A stretch of DNA of 64,000 nt from Bordetella pertussis 18323. Its GTDB lineage: Bacteria; Pseudomonadota; Gammaproteobacteria; Burkholderiales; Burkholderiaceae_B. This document shows positions 45,948 through 54,435 of the stretch, in pieces (the stretch's first letter is position 1; every line of letters begins with the position of its first letter). The notes beneath the pieces were generated by a model, which worked only from the letters and a program-made list of their open reading frames with translations, had not been told where the DNA came from and searched no databases. Both the position numbers and the translations under genes were made by a program. Location: contig NC_018518.1 in assembly GCF_000306945.1 (NCBI RefSeq), forward strand, positions 558,001 through 622,000, written 5' to 3'.

Positions 45948-45967
45948 TATAATAGGATTGTATTATA
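45948..45967. promoter_or_regulatory. AT-rich inverted repeat in a divergent promoter
   Basis: TATAATA and TATTATA flank six bases between the lactonase-like gene and the decarboxylase-like gene, 41 bases from one start and 66 from the other. The nonamer CTATAATAC (45960-45968, minus strand) recurs at 49367-49375 in the TRAP promoter region. A GntR operator is possible. Confidence 0.4.
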
Positions 45968-46033
45968 GTAGTACGAAGTGCGGTAGCAAGTGGATGTTCC
46001 AACGCGCCGCTTTTCACTCAATGGAGACACACC

Positions 46034-46444
46034 ATGGCATTACGGCCTGAGTTTCAAACCGAGCAGTTCCAAAAAGGCCTGGCAGTTCGCCGCGCGGTGG
46101 TCGGCGACGCGTATGTGGATAAATCGCTCAATAGCGCCGATGACCTCACGGCTTCCCTGCAGAAGCTGGTCACCGAATATTGCTGGGGCGAAGTCTGGAC
46201 GCGTCCCGGCCTGGAGCGCAAGACCCGCAGCTTCCTGAACCTGGCCATGCTGATCGCTTTGAACCGGCCCAACGAGCTGCGCCTGCACCTGCGCGGCGCG
46301 ATCAACAATGGGGTGACCAAGGACGAAATCGTCGAGGTCGTGCTGCAGGCGGCGATCTACTGTGGCGTACCCGCCGCGCTGGACGCCATGAAGGCGGTGC
46401 GCGAAGTGGTGGAGACGATGGAGAAAGAAGGGGCCTTCGCCTGA
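46034..46444 (+). CDS. Carboxymuconolactone decarboxylase family protein
   Basis: The 136-residue protein matches 4-carboxymuconolactone decarboxylase (PcaC-like): a leading GLAVRRAVVGDAYVDKSL, then EYCWGEVWTRPGLERKTRSF, LRLHLRGAINNGVTKDEI and IYCGVPAALDAMKAV. PcaC acts in protocatechuate catabolism, but no other pca genes are near and related decarboxylases act on other lactones. GGAGACACACC precedes the ATG. It diverges from the lactonase-like gene, fitting a shared lactone-processing route. Confidence 0.85.
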   Translation: MALRPEFQTEQFQKGLAVRRAVVGDAYVDKSLNSADDLTASLQKLVTEYCWGEVWTRPGLERKTRSFLNLAMLIALNRPNELRLHLRGAINNGVTKDEIVEVVLQAAIYCGVPAALDAMKAVREVVETMEKEGAFA

Positions 46445-46498
46445 CGCGTTGGCGAGGACAGGCCAGTGCCTGGACGCGCTGGCCGACAAGGAGACATC

Positions 46499-47447
46499 AT
46501 GCAGAAACACAAGATCGCATTTCTCGGCCTGGGCGCGATGGGCCTGCCCATGGCCTGCAACCTGGTCAAGGGCGGCCATGCCGTCACCGGCTACGACCTG
46601 AATCCGTAAGCGCTGGACGCCCTGGCGCAGGCCGGCGGCCAGCGCGCCGCCAGCGCGCGCGAGGCGGCGGCCGGGGCCGCCCTGGTCATCGCCATGCTGC
46701 CAACCGCGACGCATATCCAGGCGGCGCTCGAAGGCGCCGACGGCGCCCTGCAGGGCATGGGCCCGGGCGCGCTGTTCATCAACATGTCCACCATCCTGCC
46801 CCAGGAAACCGACCTGATCGCGCAGCGCCTGGCCGAGCGCGGCATGCGCATGCTGGATTCGCCGGTCGGCCGCTCCGCCATGGAGGCGCAGCGCGGCACG
46901 CTGCTGATCCTCGCCAGCGGCAGCGCGCAGGACAAGGCGCGCGCCCGCGATGCGCTGCTGTGCATGGGCAACCAGGTCATCGATTGCGGCGAAGTGGGCG
47001 GCGGTTCGCGCGTGAAGGTGGTCAACAACTATGGGTATTTCGCTCAATGCCCTGACGGCCGAGGCCCTGACCCTGGCCGAGGCCAGCGGCCTGAGCGTCG
47101 AGCTGGCCCTGGAGGTCATGCGCGGGACCATCGCCGGCCTGGGGCATATGAACATCACCTATCCGAACAAGGTGCTGCGCGGCGACCTGTCGGCGGGTTT
47201 CCAGGTCGACCTGGCGCACAAGGACCTGGGCCTGGCGCTCGAACTGGCGGCGCGCAGCCGAGCCTGCGTACCGATGGGCAGCGCGGCATTCCAGTCCTAT
47301 ACGGCGGCGCGCGCGCAGGGCCGTGGCGGACAGGATTACAGCGCGATCTACCCGGTCATGCGCAGCCTGTCGGGATTGCCCGAGGCGTTGCCTTACCAGG
47401 TGGATACGCCGGTCGAGGCCGATCCGTTCGGGGCGGCGGCACGCTGA
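46499..47447 (+). pseudogene. 3-Hydroxyisobutyrate dehydrogenase-family enzyme with nonsense codon and 2-bp deletion
   Basis: The frame begins KIAFLGLGAMGLPMACNLV, the NAD-binding start of the family, and reads TGYDLNP before a TAA at 46607-46609. It continues in frame through MLPTATHIQAALEGADGAL and MRMLDSPVGRSAMEAQRGT. Near 47033 a two-base loss (NNY, then MGISLNALTAEALTLAE in another frame) shifts it again. With both repaired it would code for about 316 residues. It also keeps the late KDLGLALELAARSRACVPMG segment. Two independent lesions make function very unlikely. Confidence 0.88.
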
Positions 47448-47463
47448 GCGCGCCGCGCGGGGC

Positions 47464-48177
47464 TTACTCGGCCGTCGCGGCAGCGTCGGCCAGCGAGTCC
47501 TGCAGGATGGCGATGGCCACGCTGGCGGCATTGCGCACGTGCAGGCTGCCCGCCTTGCGGGCAGCCTTGCCGTCGCGCGCCACCAGGGCCTGCAGCAGGT
47601 TCGACAGCTCGGCCACGCTGTGCTTGGCGCGGCCCGGCGCCTGCATGGACGTCGAGCGCAGCAGCATGACGCGCGAGTTGAGCAGACGCAGGGTGGTGGT
47701 CAGCGCCTCGTTGCCGGCCCCGTCGAGCAGCTGCTGGTAGAACGCGTTCTTGGCGGCGATCTGCTCCAGCGGCGTGCCGCGCGTGAGGGCGCGCTTGAGC
47801 GCCTGGAAGGCCTCCTGCAGGGCGGCGAGCTGGGGTTCGGTGGCGTGTTCGGCGAACAGCTGGCAGGCCAGGCCTTCCAGTTCCTCGCGCACCTGGTAGA
47901 TGCCGCGCGCCTGTTCGGGCGACAGCCGCTCGACCACCGGGCCGCGGTGCGGAATGACGACGATCAGGCCTTCGGATTCGAGCTGGCGCAGCGCTTCGCG
48001 CACCAGGGTGCGGCTGACGCCGGTCATTTCGCAGAGTTCGCGTTCGGGCAGGCGTTCGCCCGGGCGGAACCGGCCAACCAGGATGGCGTTGCGGATGCTC
48101 TCGGTCACGCTATGGCGCAGTACGGAAGCGACACGCTGGACCTTGAATTCACCTTCTGGCGCTGCGGGAGATGTCAT
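47464..48177 (-). CDS. GntR-family (FCD) regulator of the catabolic island
   Basis: The 237-residue regulator starts at ATG 48177 (MTSPAAPEGEFKVQRVASVL). The longer open frame upstream lacks family-like sequence. It has the GntR winged helix (SIRNAILVGRFRPGERLPER, MTGVSRTLVREALRQLESEG) and an FCD domain. It lies between the dehydrogenase pseudogene and the TRAP binding protein, on the binding protein's strand and 73 bases beyond it. It is the natural candidate to control the island, including the divergent promoters at 45948 and 49295. Confidence 0.85.
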   Translation of the reverse strand: MTSPAAPEGEFKVQRVASVLRHSVTESIRNAILVGRFRPGERLPERELCEMTGVSRTLVREALRQLESEGLIVVIPHRGPVVERLSPEQARGIYQVREELEGLACQLFAEHATEPQLAALQEAFQALKRALTRGTPLEQIAAKNAFYQQLLDGAGNEALTTTLRLLNSRVMLLRSTSMQAPGRAKHSVAELSNLLQALVARDGKAARKAGSLHVRNAASVAIAILQDSLADAAATAE

Positions 48178-48250
48178 GCGGTTCGTATTGCAAAATGGGA
48201 AAGGCATCCGGTGCGTGCGAGCGCACCGGACACCATTGGACGGCCTGCGA

Positions 48251-49294
48251 TCAGTTCGAGGCGCTCTTGCCGAGCGTCGTGCGCACGCGATCGAGATAGG
48301 CCGGGCCATCGAACCCGACCTGCTTGGCGCGCTTGTTCCACGCCTCGTAGGAAGGACCGATATATTGCTGCTGCATTAGTTTAGCCCGTTCCTCCTCGGG
48401 GGCTACCCAGAAGGTCACGCCCTTCTTCATCATCTCCTGCTGGGCGTTGCTGACGAAGGTGTCGTAATTGCCGAAGGCCTCCTGCTGCAGGGCATCCATC
48501 GCGCCCTGGACCTGCTTCTGCACGTCGGCCGGCAGCTTCTGCCAGCTGTCGGGGTTGGCCAGGATGGCCCAGCCGTTGATCGGGCCGAGGCTCCAGTTCT
48601 GCACGTTCTTGGCGATGCGCCAGAATTCCAGCGAGCCGCCCACGCAGGTCGAGATGAACAGGCCGTCGATCACGCCACGCTCGAGCGCGGGGAAGATCTC
48701 CGTGGTGGGCATTGCGACCGGCTTGCCGCCCAGCGCGTTGACGACTTCGGCGGTCTGCGGATTGTGCACGCGCAGCCGCTTGCCCTTGAAATCCTCGACC
48801 TTGTGGATCGGATCCTTGGAGAAGAGCTGCTGGGTGCACCACGCGCCTTCGGCCAGGACGATGGCGTTCCACTTGTCCTTCCAGATCTTGCGGGTGTCCT
48901 CGCACCAGAAGGCGTCGCACACCTGCTTGTATTCCTGGATGTTGTTGATCAGGCCGGGCAGGTTGAAGATGCCCATGCGCGGCTCGTCGGCCGCCAGGTA
49001 GGTGTGCAGGGCGGCGCTCATGTCCACGCGGCCTTCGCGCACGGCGGTGGCGATTTGCGCCGGCGGCACGAGTGAATCGCTGACCGTGACCTTGACCTTG
49101 CCGTCCGTGGCCTTGGCCACCCGTTCGGGCACCGAGGCCGTGAGGATGGAATAGCCGTCGCCGGGCGAAGTGATGACGGCCATGGTCAGGTCATAGGTCT
49201 GGGCGGCGGCGCCGCCGCTCCAGCTGGCCGTGCATAGGGCGGCCGCTGCCAGGGCGGCCTGGAATCCGCGTGGTAGCGGGAAACGTTGGGACAT
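48251..49294 (-). CDS. TRAP transporter solute-binding protein (DctP family)
   Basis: The 347-residue periplasmic protein has a signal peptide (GFQAALAAAALCTASW, cleavage near GGAAA at residue 31). The DctP fold shows VKVTVSDSLVPPAQIATAVREGRVDM, EDFKGKRLRVHNPQTAEVVN with the Arg that usually grips the ligand carboxylate, and TTEIFPALERGVIDGLF. It should capture a carboxylate and deliver it to the fused membrane protein coded divergently at 49465. Intact, unlike several neighbouring enzymes. Confidence 0.9.
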   Translation of the reverse strand: MSQRFPLPRGFQAALAAAALCTASWSGGAAAQTYDLTMAVITSPGDGYSILTASVPERVAKATDGKVKVTVSDSLVPPAQIATAVREGRVDMSAALHTYLAADEPRMGIFNLPGLINNIQEYKQVCDAFWCEDTRKIWKDKWNAIVLAEGAWCTQQLFSKDPIHKVEDFKGKRLRVHNPQTAEVVNALGGKPVAMPTTEIFPALERGVIDGLFISTCVGGSLEFWRIAKNVQNWSLGPINGWAILANPDSWQKLPADVQKQVQGAMDALQQEAFGNYDTFVSNAQQEMMKKGVTFWVAPEEERAKLMQQQYIGPSYEAWNKRAKQVGFDGPAYLDRVRTTLGKSASN

Positions 49295-49464
49295 GTTGCT
49301 CCTCCTAGGTTGGTGTTGCGGCGCGGTGCGCTGTTAAAATTCCAAGCATTCAATCATACAATATGCCTATAATACCGTCATAACATCATTCTGGGAGGAG
49401 CTTGCCGGCTCTCTCAGGGAAAACACCATCGCGCGGCCGCGCCGCGTGTGTCGAGGAGACAGCT
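49295..49464. promoter_or_regulatory. Divergent promoter region, TRAP binding protein / TRAP membrane protein
   Basis: The 170-bp gap has an AT-rich core (49335-49395) in otherwise GC-rich DNA. CTATAATAC at 49367-49375 also occurs in the divergent promoter at 45960. The region must drive both halves of the transporter, and a GntR site is likely. GAGGAGA precedes the start at 49465. Confidence 0.45.
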
Positions 49465-51567
49465 ATGAGCAGTATCGAGATGCCGGCACCTGTCATGCCG
49501 ATCGAGCCGGCGGAGCTTGCGGGCGCTTCCCCCTACCCCCTGGCGATCGATCAGGACTTCTGCCTGATCCGCTGGATGGCGGCGATCTCGCGCGCCTGCG
49601 GCGCGCTGGCGACGGTGGCGCTGCTGCTTATGGCCTTGTCGATGTGCTATGAGATCTTCTCGCGCTACCTCTTCAACGCGCCCACGGCATGGGCGACCGA
49701 GATCTCCGGCTACCTGCTCGTGGCCACCGTGTTCTTCGGCCTGGCCGCGGCGCAGGCCTCCAACTCGCATGTCCAGGTCGAACTCTGGATCGACCGCCTG
49801 TCCGCGCCCGTGCGCCTGCGGGTGGAATTGCTGTGCCAGTGGCTGGCGTTGCTGTTCTGCGTGGTGCTGGGCTGGCAGATGGCCAGTTTCAACGTGCGCG
49901 AGTACCTCAACGACACGCGCGACTGGGGCTTGCTTTCCACGCCGCAGTGGATGCCCGAGCTGGCGGTGTCGGTGGGAATGGTGGTTTTCTGCATGTCCAT
50001 CCTGGTGGACATCTATCGCCTGAGCCCGCCTGCCCAGGCCTGGCGGCGCTGGCTGACGCCGGCGCTGCTGGCCTTGCTGGCGGCCGCGCTGGTGGCCCTG
50101 GGCGCCAATGCGGTGCCGATGGCGGCCGGCGGCCGCTTCGACTGGGGCATGGCCCTCATCGTCGCGGCCCTGCTGGCCTGCGCATGGGCGTGGAGCGGCG
50201 TGCGCACCCTGGCGCACGTCGTGCTGGTCGTCGGCGGCTGCGCCGTCCTGTATGGCCTGGCGCGCGGACAGTCGCTGGGCTGGGTCGCCTTCCTGCTGGT
50301 AGCCAGCATGATGCTGCTGCTGTTTCTCGGCGTGCGCATCGGGGTCGCGTTGGGCCTGGTGGGCCTGTTCGGCGTGTATTTCCTGCTGTCGCGTCCGCAA
50401 CTGTCGCTGCTGGCCGAGCGCGCCTGGAGCAGCACCAATACCTTCACGCTGACGGCCGTGCCCATGTTCATCTTCATGGGCGGACTGTTGCTGCGCAGCG
50501 GCATTACCGCGGGCATGTTCGACGCGCTGGTGCGCTGGTTCGGCCGCGCGCCCGGCGGCCTGGCGCACGCGTCGGCGGGCGCCTCGGCCGTGTTCGCGGC
50601 GGTGTCGGGCTCGAGCCTGGCCACGGCCGCCACGCTGGGCAAGGTGGCCTGCCCGGACATGATCGAACGCGGCTACAGTCCGCGCCTGACCTACGGGGTA
50701 GCGGCGGCCGGCGCGACGCTCGGCATTCTCATCCCGCCCAGCATCCCGATGATCATCTATGGCACGACCGTGGGCGCGTCGGTCACCCATCTCTTTCTGG
50801 CCGGCATGTTGCCGGGCCTGCTGCTGATGGCCTGCTTCATGCTGGGCGCGCTGGTCTGGGCGCTGGCGGTGCCGGGCTCGGCGCCGGTGGCGCGCGCCTA
50901 CACGCTGCGCGAGAAGCTGAGCGCGTCGCGCGGCATGGTGCCTTTCGTGGCGATCATCGGCGCGGTGCTCGGTTCGATGTACACGGGCGTGGCCACGCCG
51001 ACCGAGGCCGCCGCCATCGGCGCCGTCAGCGCCTTCGTGCTGTGCCTGGTGCGTCGCCAGTTGAGCTGGCGGGCGTTGTTCGAGATCGCGCACGACTCCG
51101 CCAAGGTGACGGCGCTGTTGCTGCTGATCGTCGTGGGCGCGGGCATCTTCAGCTGGGTGTTCGATTATCTGCGGCTGCCGCGCGAGGTGGTCAACCTGAT
51201 CCAGGGCGCGGATCTGTCGCCGGCGCTGATCGTCGCCGCCATGGTGCTGGCCTATCTGGTGCTGGGCATGTTCGTCGAGTCCATCGCGATGATGCTGATG
51301 ACCCTGCCGGTGACATACCCCATCGCCATGTCGCTGGGCCTGGACCCCATCTGGTTCGGCGTCTTCCTGGTGCTGATGATCGAGCTCGGGCTGATCACGC
51401 CGCCCGTGGGCATGGTTCTGTTCGTGTTGCGCAGCATGAACGAGAAGGCGCGTTTCACGGATATCATCCGCGGCGCCTTGCCCTTCGTGCTGATCATCCT
51501 GCTCTTCCTGTGCCTGATCTACATTTATCCGCAGATCGTGATGTGGCTTCCCCAACAAGTGAAATGA
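49465..51567 (+). CDS. TRAP transporter fused membrane subunits (DctQ-DctM)
   Basis: The 700-residue protein joins the small and large TRAP membrane subunits. Residues about 30-180 form the DctQ unit with four helices (ALSMCYEIFSRYLFNAPTAW, GYLLVATVFFGLAAAQ). Three or so linking helices follow. The DctM unit comes from about residue 290, with FIFMGGLLLRSGITAGMFDAL, GSSLATAATLGKVACPDMIERG and LGILIPPSIPMIIYGTTVGA. It is a sodium-driven importer for the solute bound by the DctP protein coded divergently. The ATG is preceded by GAGGAGA. The stop overlaps the MmgE/PrpD start (ATGA). Confidence 0.92.
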   Translation: MSSIEMPAPVMPIEPAELAGASPYPLAIDQDFCLIRWMAAISRACGALATVALLLMALSMCYEIFSRYLFNAPTAWATEISGYLLVATVFFGLAAAQASNSHVQVELWIDRLSAPVRLRVELLCQWLALLFCVVLGWQMASFNVREYLNDTRDWGLLSTPQWMPELAVSVGMVVFCMSILVDIYRLSPPAQAWRRWLTPALLALLAAALVALGANAVPMAAGGRFDWGMALIVAALLACAWAWSGVRTLAHVVLVVGGCAVLYGLARGQSLGWVAFLLVASMMLLLFLGVRIGVALGLVGLFGVYFLLSRPQLSLLAERAWSSTNTFTLTAVPMFIFMGGLLLRSGITAGMFDALVRWFGRAPGGLAHASAGASAVFAAVSGSSLATAATLGKVACPDMIERGYSPRLTYGVAAAGATLGILIPPSIPMIIYGTTVGASVTHLFLAGMLPGLLLMACFMLGALVWALAVPGSAPVARAYTLREKLSASRGMVPFVAIIGAVLGSMYTGVATPTEAAAIGAVSAFVLCLVRRQLSWRALFEIAHDSAKVTALLLLIVVGAGIFSWVFDYLRLPREVVNLIQGADLSPALIVAAMVLAYLVLGMFVESIAMMLMTLPVTYPIAMSLGLDPIWFGVFLVLMIELGLITPPVGMVLFVLRSMNEKARFTDIIRGALPFVLIILLFLCLIYIYPQIVMWLPQQVK

Positions 51568-52942
51568 CCATGAATCAAGCTGTCTCGCCGCTCGCCGGCA
51601 CGCCCGCGGTCAGCGCGGAACTGGCGCGCTTCGCGGCCACCAGCCGCTGGGAGGATGTGCCGCAGGCGGTGCGCCACGAAGGCCGGCGCAGCCTGTTGAA
51701 TTACTTCGCCGTGGCGCTGGCGGCCGCGCGCGATCCCGTCCTGGATACCGCCACGCGCACCTATGCCCGGTTCGCCTCGGACGCGCGGGCGTCGCTGGTG
51801 GGCCGCGCGCGGCGCCTGGACATGCTCAACGCGGCCGCGCTCAATGCCATGGCGGCCAATGTCTACGATTTCGACGACACGCATCACCCCACCATCATCC
51901 ATCCCACGGCGCCGGCCCTGTTCGCGCTGGCCGAAACCCGGCCGCTGAGCGGCGCGCAGCTGCTGCATGCGTTCGTGCTCGGCGTCGAGGCGACCTGCCG
52001 CATCGGCAACGCCATGTCGCCGGGGCACTATGCGCGCGGCTGGCATATCACGTCGACCTGCGGCGTATTCGGCGCCGCGCCGCGCGCTGCCTGGGACTGC
52101 CGGGCGACGCCATGGTGGCGGCACTGGGTTGCGCGGCGGTGCAGGCAGGCGGGCAGGTGGAAACGCTGGGCACCGCGGCCAAGAGCATCAGCGTGGGCAA
52201 TGCGGCGCGCAACGGGCTGCTGTCGGCCCTGCTGGCGGCGGAGGGTTTCGACGGACCGCCGCAACCGCTGGAGGGCGTGCGCGGCTATCTGCGCGTGGCC
52301 GCCGACGCGCCCGATATCGCTGCGGTCAGCGCCGGCCTGGGCGAACGCTGGGAGGTGCTGAACAACACGTACAAGCCGTATCCCTGCGGCGTGGTGCTCA
52401 ATCCGGTGATCGACGCCTGCCTGGCGCTGGCGGCCGATCCCCGCATCGCCGGCGGCGGCTGGGCCGCCATCGAGCGCATCGAACTGACCGGGCATCCGCT
52501 GTTGAAACAGCGCACCGACCGGCCGGGCGTCGCCACCGGCCGGCAGTCGCAAGTCAGTGCCCAGCATGCCGTGGCCGTGGCGCTGGTGCGCGGCCGCGCC
52601 GGGCTGCCCGAGTTTTCGGACGAGGCGGTCGCCGACGCCGGGCTGCGGGCATTGGGCCTGCGGCTGGGCTTTCGCGACGATGCCAGCATGTCGGTCGACG
52701 CCGTGAAGGTGCGCATCGCGTTCCAGGACGGCACGCTGCTCGAGCGCGAGGTGCAGGCCGCGCGCGGGTCGCGGGAGCGGCCGCTGCAAGACGACGAGAT
52801 CGAGGAAAAACTGCGCGAACTGTGCCGCCATGGCGGCGCGCGCGTGGATGCGGACCGGCTGATCGAGGCGGTCTGGACATTGGATGAGGCGGGCGATGCC
52901 GCCGCCGTCATGCGACTGGCGGCGGAACAGCCGGCCGCCTGA
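51564..52942 (+). pseudogene. MmgE/PrpD-family protein with a 1-base frameshift
   Basis: The frame starts at ATG 51564 overlapping the TRAP stop (a second ATG lies at 51570). It encodes the MmgE/PrpD N-terminal domain: LARFAATSRWEDVPQAVRHE, VYDFDDTHHPTIIHPTAPAL, GVEATCRIGNAMSPGHYARG. In the GC-rich stretch near 52078-52084 one base is missing. The proper sequence (RCLGLPGDAMVAALG, SISVGNAARNGLLSALLAAE, NTYKPYPCGVVLNP) continues in another frame to 52942. Repaired, it would be 459 residues, the family norm. These enzymes act as 2-methylcitrate dehydratase-like or aconitate-isomerising proteins. Confidence 0.87.
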
Positions 52943-52968
52943 ATGCACGTGCAACATAGGAGACATAC

Positions 52969-53925
52969 GTGAAGAAGAGAATCTGGGGAACGCTGCTGGC
53001 CGCGGCGATGACGGTGGGAAGCGGCGCGGCGCATGCCGGCTACCCCGACAAGGCGGTGCGCATCGTGGTGCCGTTTGCCGCGGGCGGCGGCGTCGATGCG
53101 CTGGCGCGTCCCTTCGCCAAGGAGCTTGGAGATATCCTGGGTCAGAGCATCGTGGTCGAGAACAAGCCCAGCAACACCGGGCAGATCGGCGCCACCGACG
53201 TCGCGCGGGCCGCGGCCGACGGCTACACGCTGCTGCTGAGTTCGGCCGCCTTCGCCACGACGCCGGCGTTCTATCCGCAGGTGCCGTACGACCCGGTCAA
53301 GGATTTCTCTCCGGTCATGATCATGGCGGCGGCGCCCCAGGTGCTGGTGGCCAGCAACAGGTTCAAGGCGGCGTCGCTGCCGGACGTGCTGGCGCAGGCC
53401 AGGCAGTCGGACCGCATCAATTTCGCCCTGAGCGCCAGCACCGGCATCCAGGCGCTGGCCACCGCCATGCTCGCCGGGCAGGGCGGGGTGACGTTCATGA
53501 CGATTCCCTACAAGGGGGCGGGCGCGGCGTTCATGGACCTGATCAGCGGTGAAGTGGACCTGATGATCGACAACCCGGCTTCGTCCCTGGTCCACGTGCG
53601 CGCGGGCAAGCTGCGCGTGCTGGCGACCACGGGGTCCAAGCGCATGGCCATCCTGCCCGACGTGCCGACCGTGGCCGAGACCCTGCCGGGCTTCGAGGCC
53701 CGCAACTGGTTCGTGCTGGCCGCGCCGCAGGGCACGCCGCCGGCGGTGATCCAGAAGCTGAACGAAGCGTCGGCGCGCGCGCTGAACACGCCGGCCATGC
53801 GCCAGATGCTCGAGCGCGACGGTATCGATCTGGTGGCGGACAGCCCGGCGCACGCGGCGGCCTTCCTGCAGGACGAGATCGCCAAGTGGGGCAAGGTGGT
53901 CAAGGAAGGCAATCTGCAGCCCTGA
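52969..53925 (+). CDS. Bug-family (TctC) periplasmic solute-binding protein
   Basis: The 318-residue protein starts at GTG with AGGAGACATAC upstream. A signal peptide (KKRIWGTLLAAAMTVGSGAAHA) is followed by the Bug hallmarks YPDKAVRIVVPFAAGGGVDAL, IVVENKPSNTGQIGATDVAR, TIPYKGAGAAFMDLISGEVD and RLVVLATT-like RVLATTGSKR. It is 26 bases after the MmgE/PrpD pseudogene and probably part of the same operon. It would bind a solute for this island. Its membrane partner is not in the window. Confidence 0.88.
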   Translation: MKKRIWGTLLAAAMTVGSGAAHAGYPDKAVRIVVPFAAGGGVDALARPFAKELGDILGQSIVVENKPSNTGQIGATDVARAAADGYTLLLSSAAFATTPAFYPQVPYDPVKDFSPVMIMAAAPQVLVASNRFKAASLPDVLAQARQSDRINFALSASTGIQALATAMLAGQGGVTFMTIPYKGAGAAFMDLISGEVDLMIDNPASSLVHVRAGKLRVLATTGSKRMAILPDVPTVAETLPGFEARNWFVLAAPQGTPPAVIQKLNEASARALNTPAMRQMLERDGIDLVADSPAHAAAFLQDEIAKWGKVVKEGNLQP

Positions 53926-53943
53926 CCAGGGGAGCCGCTGCCC

Positions 53944-54435
53944 TCAGCGCAGCGGCTCGATGGCCTGGTCTTCCAGCGCGGCCAGCAGCGCCGCGCAGTC
54001 GCCTTGCGCCAGGCGCAGGGCGGGGACCAGTTCGCACAGCGGCGCCAGCACGAAGGCGCGTTCATGCATGCGCGGATGCGGCACGCTCAGGCGGGGATGG
54101 TCGATGGCCTGTTCGCCATACAGCAGCAGGTCCAGGTCCAGGGTGCGCGGCGCATTGCGGTAGGGCCGCTCGCGGCCATGGCGCTGTTCCAGCGCCTGCA
54201 ACAGGTCCAGCAGGTCCAGCGGCGCCAGCGTGGTGTCGAGCGCGGCGACCGCGTTGACGAAGTCGGGACCCTGGGCCTCGACGGGCGCCGTCCGGTACAG
54301 GCGCGAAGCCTTGCAGGCGAGGATGCCTGGCGCGGCGGCCAGTTCGGCAAGCACGCTGCGCAGCGTGGCGGCCGCGTCGCCCAGGCTGGCTCCCAGGCCG
54401 ACGTATGCCAGGGTGGAAGCCGGGCTGCCGTTCAT
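53944..54435 (-). CDS. folK: 2-Amino-4-hydroxy-6-hydroxymethyldihydropteridine pyrophosphokinase
   Basis: FolK transfers pyrophosphate from ATP to the pterin in folate synthesis. The 163-residue protein has AYVGLGASLGDAAATLR at the start and VEAQGPDFVNAVAALDT. The HPPK signature follows: RYRNAPRTLDLDLLLYG here reads PYRNAPRTLDLDLLLYGEQ, with LSVPHPRMHERAFVLAPL after it. The start ATG overlaps the pcnB stop (ATGA). It is the last gene of the pcnB group. Confidence 0.93.
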   Translation of the reverse strand: MNGSPASTLAYVGLGASLGDAAATLRSVLAELAAAPGILACKASRLYRTAPVEAQGPDFVNAVAALDTTLAPLDLLDLLQALEQRHGRERPYRNAPRTLDLDLLLYGEQAIDHPRLSVPHPRMHERAFVLAPLCELVPALRLAQGDCAALLAALEDQAIEPLR

